Below, one piece after another: positions 47,745 through 57,800 of a DNA stretch of 64,000 nt. Position numbers and translations under genes: made by a program. Source of the DNA: Whitmania pigra. Taxonomy: Eukaryota; Annelida; Clitellata; Hirudinida; Haemopidae. Under the pieces are notes generated by a model. The model had not been told where the DNA came from. It worked only from the letters and a program-made list of their open reading frames with translations, and did not search any database. The stretch is taken from positions 2,314,001-2,378,000 of the forward strand of contig JAJTWR010000021.1 in the NCBI GenBank assembly GCA_021613335.1, read 5' to 3'. Within the stretch, counting starts at the first letter, position 1, and each line of letters starts with the position of its first letter.

Positions 47745-50700
47745 AAATCAGTGTTGTGCAGTAACGAATTACATGTAATAAATGGCTCCTTAAGACTCTG
47801 CCTCGATCTTCGAGATTTTAACCAAGCAATTTTAAGGGAACATTTCCGCATTCCAACACTTGATGATATCATCCATAACTTTCATGGAAAAAGCATTTTC
47901 ACAGTCATAGACATGAGTCCACTGTTCCACTGGATGAGGCAAGTTCATTTTTATGCACTTTTAACATACCATTTGGCAGGTAACGAATACTGAGAATGCC
48001 CTTTGGAATATCTAGTGCTTCCGAAGTGTTCCATAGGATCAACACAGCAATTTTTGGTGACATTAAGGGTGTTCACATCATATTTGATGACATGATTGTG
48101 GCTTCTGAGAATGAAGATGAACATGATAGGATACTGGGGGAGGTATTCCAAAAAACAATGGACAACGTTGTTTGTTCAATATCGACAAAATACAGTACCG
48201 CGACAGCTCTGTTCGATACATGGGTCACGTCATCTCGCAGCAAGGAGTGAAAGCAGATCCAGAAAAGCAATCACCGACATGCCTCCACCTGCATCATTGG
48301 CTGATCTCAGACGATTAATGGGCATGCTCGCCTATATCATGAAAATTCTCCCGAAATTGGCAGAATATACAGATCCACTAAGATGGTTGTTGAAGAAAAA
48401 CTCCCTTTTTCAATAGTCATCAACCCACACGGCTGCTTTGGACAAGATTAAGGATGTTGTTGCAAACTTGCTTGTATTAAAATTTTTTAATCTCAAGCAA
48501 GAAATTGTTCTTCAGGCAGATTCTTCGAGTTATGGTCTAGGTGCTTGTCTCCTTCAGAGAGATAGTCCAGTTGCTTATAGCAGTCGATCACTCATGGACT
48601 GCAAGAAAAATTATGCTCAGATTGAAAAGGAACTTTTGGCCATTGTTTTTGCATGCAACAAGTTTGACAGCTACATCTGCGGACAAGTTGTGACTGTCCA
48701 CAGTGATCACAGACCACTCGAGTCGATCCTCAAGAAATCCATTCATGACACATCTCTACGTCTTCAGAGGTTGTTGTTGAAGATGTTGCGTTACAATCTG
48801 ATTGTAAAGTATGTTCCAGGAAAAAAACTGCACATACCAAATACTTTATTCAGGGCTCCCCTCACTAATGCAACTGGTGATTCAGAGCTGGAAACCAAAA
48901 TTATTTTGGCAGTTCACAGAGTGGTCAACAGCTTGAGCGTTTCCCCGTCGAAGCTCAATGACATTCGCCAAGGCACTTTAACTGATGTACAGCTTTCACA
49001 AGTGATCAGTTATATTCAGTTATAAATGGATGGCCTCACCTGAAAAAGAATGTCGTGCAGGAGGCACAGGCATTTTGAGACTGCCGTCATGACCTGACAG
49101 TGGCTGAGGGCATCGTTTTAATGAACGACAGAGTAGTCCCATCATCAAAAGAGCGGCCCAATATCCTACAACAACTACACGCAGCTCATCAGGGGATGGA
49201 CAAAATGACCGGGATATAGAAACTCATGTGAGAAGAAAACACTAACGCCATATCCTATACCAGAGGGGCCATGGCAGAGAGTTAGAATTGACATTTTTAC
49301 ATTGAATTCTTGGAATTATTTGCTTGCAGTGATGGGCAAATCAAATCGCGATTTCGGCAAGGTTACGAATTGATTTGAACATTGTTGTATTCGATTTTGG
49401 CCTCCGCGATTTTGATTTTATTCGATTTGTATTTTTTTCGATTTACTTTCAAATCGAATCTCCAGATTTGTTGAGCAGCCGTTCATTTGAACCAATTATA
49501 GGAGTGAAATTTCACTACTTTGATGAAGGCTTTCAGCTGAAAACAAAGACGGCTGCATAGAAACACTTTGGGTCAAAACAGGAAAAAATATTTGTGCAGC
49601 TTTTGAGGAAATACTGTCAGAGAATGGAATGCAGAGCATTGACATTGGATGTTGTTACTGACAATGCCAGAAACATGCTTAAAGCCTTCACAATATTTTC
49701 AGAGGAAGCTGCCAGGTTTGCGTTTGATTGTACGGAAAATAAAAGTGAAATGAGAGAACGTGATGAGGTTTCAGAGCCATTGAATGACATTGATGAAATT
49801 TTGGGCAGCTAAGGGTCACCGCTTTCGGAAACTACAACGTCTTGCTCGTAGACTTCTAGACATCCCGGCATCATCCGGAAGTGTGGAGAGACTGTTTTCA
49901 ATTTTAGGTGCTTTTGTCTCCGCAAGAAGAAATCGATTGTCAGCGTCAACTGTGGAATCACTGTTGCTGTTGAGGGAACATAGAACTGACTCAAATTGGG
50001 TTTAATGATATTTTTTTTAACGGTAATAAAACTGTCATAAATGAATGTTGGCTGTTGATTTCATTGTGTTGTTTTTCACGAAAAAATTTGCGAAGCTACG
50101 GCAGCAGTAAATTTTTGAAGATTTGATTGGATTTGGGATTGGATTTGATTTAAAATTTTGAGATTTGATTGGATTTGAAATTTTGAGATTTGATTTGAGA
50201 TTTGGTTACTGAGATTTGATTCATTTTACAAATGATTTGAGATTTGCCCATCACTGTTTGCTTGTGATTGACTATTTCAGTAAATATCCAGAAGTTGCTC
50301 GTTTAGAAAATAAGACTGCCACAGCCATCATCTCTAAATTAAAATCCATATTTTCATGGCATTCCACTGACCATCATTTCAGACAACACGCCCTTTAAAT
50401 CAGAAAGTTGCAGACGTTTTGCAGTGGAATGTGGTTTCCAGGGGCTATTCACCAGTCCAGGAAATCCAGTCAAATGAAATGGTGGAAAGGCACATTCAAA
50501 TCATTAAGAATGTCCTCAAAAGAGCTGACAAAAGGACAAATCAACATATCGCTCTATTAAGCCTGAGGAATATGCCCATTTCTGAGTTGAATGCATCTCC
50601 AGTAGAGCTTCTTTTCAGCCGCAGATTGAGGGACACACTTCTTGTGTTAAGCAATAAGTTACTGCCTCAGGCTGTTAAGGATTCCAAAGAAAAACTAAAT

Positions 50701-50907
50701 CGACGCCAGCAGAAGACAACAGACACACATGATCAACTCAACAGAATAGAGAATGGGCGGAGGAAAGGAGAGGTTAAGTCTGTTTTTGGTTCAAGAAGGT
50801 ATTTAGTGAAGACCTTAGATGGTCGTGAGTTTGTAAGAAATCTTGTTTTCCACAAAAGAACAAGACCTGCACCACCATTGGTTTTGGATCAGCCAGAAAG
50901 AAGATGA
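47745..50907 (+). mobile_element. decayed Ty3/gypsy retrotransposon pol (RT, RNase H, integrase), interrupted by a hAT element
   Basis: Reverse-transcriptase blocks run 47751-48250 (LRLCLDLRDFNQAI, FTVIDMS, MPFGISSASEVFHR, and the catalytic box as FDDMIVA), with frameshifts near 47935 and 48165. A connection and RNase H part follows at 48251-49025 (LADLRRLMGMLAYI, LQADSSSYGLGACLLQ, AYSSRSL, AQIEKELLAIVFA, VHSDHRPLESI). Integrase is split: N-terminal part to 49326, core from about 50265 (VIDYFSKYPEVARLENK), and a C-terminal part ending at 50907. No gag, protease, or LTR pair was recognised, so the copy is 5'-truncated and inactive. Stops and shifts throughout confirm decay. Confidence 0.88.
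49327..50256 (+). mobile_element. 930-bp hAT element nested in the gypsy integrase, perfect TIRs and TSD
   Basis: The 16-base end CAGTGATGGGCAAATC at 49327-49342 is matched by its exact reverse complement at 50241-50256. The 8-base word TTTGCTTG is present immediately outside both ends (49319-49326 and 50257-50264), a perfect hAT target duplication. Inside are transposase remnants: TLDVVTDNARNMLKAF and the C-terminal dimerisation block IPASSGSVERLFSILGAF followed by RRNRLSASTVESLLLLRE, separated by a large deletion and a frameshift near 49800. The element is non-autonomous. The perfect TSD suggests a relatively recent insertion compared with the host retrotransposon. Confidence 0.95.
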
Positions 50908-51636
50908 AGGCACGGTAGAACCTGCAGGCACGCCAGAGCATCCAACGGCTCCTCAAGCAGAAGCCCAGCATGTAGCGAGGTCGCAGAGAAGCTAAGAGAA
51001 AAATGAGACAATGTTCAAATTCGAATTGTTTTTATACTTTATACTTACACACGTGACAGCAAGACAGCTAGTCAGTTTTATATGACGTTTTTTTACGTTC
51101 TATATTTAAGTCATTAGTTTCTTCACTTTTCATTGTTGCATAATCATAAATGTTCTCATGTTCGCTAACAGTAAAATTCACAGTTTAACAATTATGTAAA
51201 GACTCTTTTCAAACGTGACGCGGTAAAATAATTAGTTTGTAACCCCTAGACAAGAATTATATCTCTTGTGATACAACCTGTATTTTTTGTTTCTTGTTCA
51301 GAATTTTGAAGTAAACGAATTCAAACCCTTAAAAAAATACAAAAATTTACGATGAATCAATCACAAACGACCAAAAAATTACATTATTGGTTACAAATGT
51401 TACTGAACGGCAACAACAGGATCCTTGAAACGAAAATAATTGTTTATTCATTGAAATAAATTCATAAGAAATATTTGGGTTGGCAAAAATGCGTATGTCC
51501 TCAAAATAGCGGACGTTTGTGAACGGAGGCAATGGGAGATAAAAATCTGCGATTTTTGCGGACGTCTTTTATAGACGATTCCTTAACTATACCGATGATA
51601 ACTTTCCATGTGTACATAAAATCTTTTTTATAAAAT
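50908..51636. other. gypsy 3' flank, no gene seen
   Basis: The sequence could include a remnant 3' LTR, but no 5' LTR exists in the window for comparison. Nothing else is supported. Confidence 0.3.
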
Positions 51637-51720
51637 AAAAGCAGACATATAGACCATTATAGTACGTTGCATAACTGACTATAATCAAATAAAAAAAAAA
51701 TGGTCTATATGTCTGCTTTT
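51637..51720. repeat. 22-bp perfect inverted repeat with a retro-tail in the loop
   Basis: The arm at 51637-51658 (AAAAGCAGACATATAGACCA, then TT) is the exact reverse complement of 51699-51720. The 40-base spacer ends in a tail like that of the local SINE/LINE family (GACTATAATCAAATAAA plus A-run). A third partial copy of the arm, TATATAGACCATT, follows at 51721-51733. Confidence 0.85.
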
Positions 51721-51733
51721 TATATAGACCATT

Positions 51734-51804
51734 TTCTTTATAAGCGCTTTAAGTCTAAATCATCTTAGTTATGCAACGGACTTTAATCAAATAAATAAAT
51801 AAAT
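51734..51804 (+). mobile_element. SINE/LINE 3' tail
   Basis: TTAGTTATGCAACGGACTTT followed by AATCAAATAAATAAATAAAT is the same 3' end seen in reverse at 8619-8661 and in related form at the ends of both SINEs. No head is present. Confidence 0.65.
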
Positions 51805-52221
51805 ATGAGCTCTTCATGATGATTGGCTCTCGCCACAACTGCCCCGACAACTTGTTAGTTAGTTACTCTAACATGCCTCCTTCTTTATGTTTTTTTTTAT
51901 GAAACTATTCCAAATGTCTGATGACATCATATTGGAGATGACTAGGACCAGAGCCTTTGTCCCCCGACCTTAGACTAGACGCAAAAACGTCATCTCGTCA
52001 TGTTCTCGAGGGTTTGCCCCCATGACTTTTGGTTAGAAGCCAAAAAAGGTCGTCTCCTCAGGTTTGCCCCCTAACAAAAGCTAGTTTTAGTAGTTTCATT
52101 TTGATGATTAATAAATTTGCTCAAAAAAAATTGCATCAGTCAACTGAGATCAACATTTGTTTTCGCAACCGAGAGGGGACTCAAAGTCTATCAAACAAAA
52201 TCAAATTGTGGGTATGAGGCA

Positions 52222-52475
52222 TTGAGACAGTTTACTATCTCAATGCAGATAAGTATGCAGATCTGTCGATGGACCTGGATGAGAGAGGATACCGGGCAGA
52301 CCTCTTCCCCATCGAGATTGGCGAAAGGGGTGAAGTCGGCAGGTCGACTTACGCTTTCCTCACCAAGATTAGAAAAAAAAGCCGAGAGAGGACAAAAGCT
52401 ATGACAAGGATGTCTGAGGCCGCAGAAGCGGCTTCATTCTGGATCTGGCACATGAGGAGGCAGAAGAAGTTTTAA
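52222..52475 (+). pseudogene. non-LTR retrotransposon (LINE) polyprotein C-terminal remnant
   Basis: An 80-residue frame contains KYADLSMDLDERGYRADLFP, then IEIGERGEVGRS, and closes with AEAASFWIWHMRRQKKF and a stop. This follows the C-terminal signature of many animal LINE-type reverse-transcriptase proteins (KY-DL---RGW----PIEVGCRG, then AER-S-WIW--R). Only this tail survives. Flanking sequence at 51960-52080 and 52590-52650 has repeat words shared with 33471-33560. Confidence 0.6.
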
Positions 52476-52589
52476 GAGGCCAGATTATTAAGATAGAATT
52501 CCCGTAGCAGGGTTCAAATTCGTGCTGATTCTTGATAAGTATTTATGCAGTTATGCGTCTTCATGACTTTTGGCTAGAATAAAAAAAGG

Positions 52590-52650
52590 ACTTCGCCTCA
52601 AGCTGTGCGAAGGTTTGTCCTTCGAAAAAAGCTGAAATGACGTCCCTGAT
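52590..52650 (+). repeat. dispersed repeat, copy 2
   Basis: Related to 33471-33560 through the shared sequence around AAAAGCTGAAATGACGTCCC. Confidence 0.4.
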
Positions 52651-53373
52651 TTAGAAGAATATCAAGGGGCGAACTGAACCACGCGGCAACGCCTATAATA
52701 ACCATTTCAAGGTTATAAATATGACCTGCGCATTCCTGAATTGTTAAACTTTCCGAGCTTTCCAGCACAAGAACTCGAGATGAAATTAGATTCTCTCTGA
52801 AACCAACTCTGGCATTCTTCAATTGATATGTGAAGTCATTATTAGCTCAGTCTTATCTCCGTTTTACCTTATTCTAGGTAAATTTTAATATTTTCCAAAT
52901 AAATCCCACTGAGTTTTAAATCCTGTGCATGGACGGCATTTATATGTAATCGAATTTCTTTAAAGATGTTAAATTACCGCTTTACCAAAGTGGAATTTTA
53001 TTTCGAATTCTGCAAAGCAAATTTAAGACAAGATTTGGGAAACCAAATACTAATACCACCATACTAATTAAAAAAAAAAACTGAAGAGAATGTTAAATCC
53101 GATACTTCTTAAAGAAAACCAAGTACTGGCAGTATCGTCAAAGTATTTAAGTGTAAAGACGTTTTCGAAACTCATATCGCCAAGAAGTTCGGATCAAAAT
53201 TTTTTTGAATGACCTAGCGATATGGATCGAGGCTACTTCATGATTAATGATTCTGGACGTCAGGAGACAACATGTGCCACAGCGAATAACTTTCCATGAG
53301 GATCGAAACACTTACTCTTAATCGTTATCTGATGCAGACACAATATAATTCACAGCCACGGATGAAAAATTAC

Positions 53374-53500
53374 TTCACTAGCTCGACGATCGTTGACAAT
53401 TGCATGTAGTGGCCCTACATTCAGTTCACGAATGACATCTAGGCTACTCACATAGGGAAGACCCTGAAGGAAGGCAAGTTGCCCTCCCACTTGGAACAAA
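53374..53500 (-). CDS. candidate orphan exon of an unrecognised gene
   Basis: A polypyrimidine-AG acceptor (TTTATTTCAG) is followed by a 127-base open stretch and a GTAATT donor. One frame reads FQVGGQLAFLQGLPYVSSLD then VIRELNVGPLHAIVNDRR, which looks like ordinary protein. Codon use is richer in GC than the surroundings. A further stretch on the same strand near 53310-53255 reads CFDPHGKLFAVAHVVS before a stop and might be a following terminal exon. No family is recognised and no upstream exon was found before the TDRKH-like gene at 54861, so a pseudogene fragment is equally possible. Confidence 0.3.
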
Positions 53501-54860
53501 CTGAAATAAATTGGAAAATTTAGGATTCAAAATTCAAATGCATATTAAGCATATTTTCTATAAGCTTGAGGATTTGAAGCTACAACAAATATTTAAAATA
53601 AAATAATGTACGCAGACACCTATCTCTCTTGGTATAAAATTAAATGTGCCCTTGGTTGGATATTTCGTTGTCGAGGAAATTTTGTTCAATTTCGTAATTT
53701 TATGTCGGTTATTTGAAAGTTTTTGAGAATTTTTTTAAATATGCTTTAAAATAAGCTCTTAATTAGTAATAATAACGAATATTACTAGATTTTAATTAAT
53801 CAAATCAACAGGTTTTACAGCACTTTGTTATGAACAATTTGAACATCTTGAATTTACTACTGAAAAAATAAAGCAGTTCACTTTGTTCGTTATTTTCTTA
53901 CGAACCTAGGCTTGCATGTAGCGAACAAGCTTGTATTTGGAAGGAAAAAAAATATGGGGGGAAAGTAAAAAACCAAGGAACTCAGAAACAAGGAAAGCTG
54001 GCTTTGCATTTTTCTTCTTAATCGCAGCCCTTGCTGACTATTGCCATTACATGTTGAAGCACGGACATTATCAAGGTTCATGAACATCTGATACAAGCAC
54101 TAATGAATTTTTTTGTATTTTCATATAAAAGGTAGATTTTGTGTTTATTATTGATATACCGTGACTATTGCGCTATTAAATTTCATCGAAGTTTTGAATT
54201 GTTCACAATAATTCTTGTTAGCGAACACAACATATCAACAGGATATTAACTAAGCATTTTTTGGAGTTGGGAAAGACTCTTTTAGGTCCCTCACTGCATT
54301 TGCCTTCGATACATCCCCATACAATCACCAACACCAGACAAGAAAATCCAGCACCAAATGTTGGAATGACACTTTTTCGTTAAAAAATCAAGTGATGTCG
54401 TTATGCCTGAAATCTAGCTCTTAATAATAGACCTTAGAAGCAGTTCTGAATAACGCACCTCAATAACATCATTTAATAATATACCTCAACACCAAAACAT
54501 AATAATAGACCTCAGTAATAATACTTAATAATAGGCCTTAATCTTGTAAGCTCGGGACGATCAAGACGACCAAACCCAAACCTCGAAATAGTACCCCAGC
54601 TGATGAGGTTCATAGCACTTGCACCTTGACTAGTCATAGCTAAAGATTAAAGCAAACAGCGTTTATTAAAAGCCAAAATGTGTACACTGAAAGCCAGAAA
54701 GTATATCTGTCTATGAAGTGCAAGACTTGAACATGAAACCGTCAATGAGAATGATAGGATTAGCTAATATCATTAAGTCGAGACAGGGTTATCAAATGTT
54801 AACAGAAAATTATTGACAAACGTCATCATCAAATAAAATGTCTTAAATCACTTTCAAGTA
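53501..54860. other. 3' flank of the TDRKH-like gene, no gene seen
   Basis: AT-rich. Minus-strand AATAAA at 54662-54667, about 195 bases beyond the stop, is a plausible poly(A) site. A small array of words like CTCAATAATA(C/G)NNC at about 54420-54540 forms a loose imperfect repeat. Confidence 0.35.
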
Positions 54861-57800
54861 TTATTTCCGTCGAAGGGTGGTTTCTCCAGCCACCATCACC
54901 AGTTTTTCATTTCTCGAAACTGGATCTTCCTGGGCAAGCTTCCTCAAAGCAGATCTAATTTTGTTCTCCTTTACACGTTTTTGGGGGTTCTGAAGTAGAA
55001 CATCAGAACCTTTCAAGCCCTCTTGACCCGAGTCTGTTGGTGGAGGGCCATGAGAAGAAAACCATGTTCCTTCTGCTTTCTTTTTTCGTTTATTTATTGA
55101 TTTCATCCGTTTTCCAAAATATGTTTCACTTTGATCCAATTCATGGTCACACTCGTGACCTGTCACCACTTTGGAAAACTTAGATTCACTTACTAGCGGA
55201 CTAAATATTTGGTCAACATTCCTGCCATCAAAAGCAAGACTTGATGTTTGCTTCTGATCAATTTCAGAAGCTTTCGGTGAAGCTTCTTGAGTCACATGTT
55301 TACTTCTTCGTTTTTTAGATTTTTGCCTTGATGAAGGAACTTTCATAGAAATCTGTTTAAGGCTATGGAAATTCTGATATTCCAAGGGATTTTCTGTACA
55401 GCCCTCACAGACAGGTTCTACAGACACTTTGCAAGAGGTGAATGTGGTTTCTTGAGTAAATTTTGTATTACATCTCTGCAATTCATCTGTTTGCTGCTCA
55501 TTATGGTCAGGCTCAGTAACAGCTTCCAAAGGAGGATTATGGGAGGGACTATTTATTTTATTAGATTTTCTTTTCCTTTTTGATTTTATAGAATCTCCTT
55601 CTCCTTGTTTTGCACAGGCAAATTCCAGGTTACCAAATTGTCCTCTAACAGATAAACCACTGTAAAAGTCCTTCATATAAGACTTCTCTGCACAAAAAGA
55701 ATCTTCAACTTTTATGACATTGATCTCCTCTTTCTGCTGTGACTTAGTAACAAGTATGTCTTCATCAACTGACATTACTGGAGATGTTGGCAAATATGCA
55801 ACATAGGATGAAGAAACACCAACAACTGAACATTCTTGAGGCTGACCATTGACAGAATGTGAGTAGGAGTTTGATGATGATGAACAAGATGCGTGCTGTG
55901 AAACAAAATTTGAGTCTGAGGATAAAAAGATTGAAGGTTTAGCATGAGATTCAAAGGTTTTCAAGTTCTCAATAGTGGGACACAAAGGACTAAGCAATTG
56001 GAAACAATTCATCTCACCAAAATCATAATGAGAAATAAAAACAGAAGACTTAGAGGAACAGAAAAAAGGAGCATGGTTCTCAACACAGGGAGCTGGCAAA
56101 GGATAGAACAAGGAATCACGCAACGAATGACCGACATTTGAATTATCAACTACAGTATTAGAACATTGCTGATAATATGCTTCATGCAGTTGAAGCAGTA
56201 ATGACAAATCATCCTCATACAAATTTTTTGAAGAATTAACATCATAACTCGCAATACAATCATTGATATCATTTGGAGATTCTTTGAATGAAAAGAAATC
56301 ATTACTAGCACCATTAGACAACAGGTCTTCAGAAGAATAAAAACGTTGAGATCCCAAAGAAGCAAGGTGGTTAGAAATACAATCAACAGGGTAACTTTGC
56401 CTAACAGTCCTTTCAATCAACTTCAAATTCTCTACAGAAGGTAACACATTCAAAAGAACATCATTGCATGGAATGTACTTAGATAAATTCAGTTCTTCAA
56501 TGTAGGATTCTCTAATTCCACATTCAAGTTGATTCAACACCTGCAATCCTTCGTTATACTCTGCAAAGAAGGCATGGCCATCGAATTCTGAGAGCCGTTC
56601 ATTCGCATCAGATTTCTCTTTGTCAACCACACCCTCAGCCAATTCTTCCGAATCAGTCGTGGCAATGACGAGGTCTTCAGAGATCTTTTTAGGTAATACG
56701 GGCAGTATCTCTCCATCCATACTCGAAAGAACCTCGTGGTAATGTTCAGAGATAATTTTCTCCTCGACATTAGTTTCGCAAGTCTCCAGGCCAATGCTTT
56801 CAATTTCTTCCTCCTTTACTGACATGGTATCCATGATGGTCGCAGACAATTCCAGAGAACTGGCTTCACATTTCATCAACAATGATTGCTGGACCTCATT
56901 TGTCAAGTTCAAATTTTCCAGAATCTCAGTTCGTTGGCAGACTACTGGAGATTTTTCTACAGATATACCCTCCCCCAAATCTTTACAAATTACTTCTTCC
57001 GACTCACCCTCATGGCGAATTTTAAGCCTTTCAATCTTCGTCATTAGAACGGTTTCTTGAACAAAAATGGACTCTTTAGGTTCGATCTCCATCTTCAGGT
57101 CTTTTTTCTCTGGCAAAACTTCATCCATGCCTGACTCGGCACTCTTCTGCTCGCTTGCATGCTCCTCCGAATGACTCTCATTAAGGTTCTCTGAAACGCA
57201 CTCGCGTCTGAATGAAATTTTGCGTTTGCGCTTCCCAACGACCGTAAATCCGGTATCGTCTGCATCTTCCGTTATTTCTGCATCGACATATTCCGGGTGG
57301 AGGGCCACGTGATGCATCATCATTTTTGAAACGCTGTAAGGTGGAATTCTTTTTTCGACATGCGCGTCAACGTCCTCTCTGGAGCTTTTCTTTCTGGATT
57401 CTCTTGATCTGGACCTGCTTTTGTCTGCTTTGCGAATCTTGGCTCGAATCTTTGTTTTGGCTTCTCCCTCTATGTATGAAACCAGCATGTCCACGTCTTC
57501 GATGTGGGCTCCTTTCGTTCCGGATTCCAGTTGATTCAACACCTGCAATCCTTCGTTATACTCTGCAAAGAAGCCATGGCAATCGAGTTCATTCGCATCA
57601 GATTTCTCTTTGACAACCACGCCCTCAGCCAATTCTTCCGAATCAGTCGTGGCAATGACGAGGTCTTCAGATATCTTTTTAGGTAATACGGGCAGTATCT
57701 CTCCATCCATACTCGAAAGAACCTCGTGGTAATGTTCAGAGATAATTTTCTCCTCGACATTAGTTTCGCAAGTCTCCAGGCCAATGCTTTCAATTTCTTC

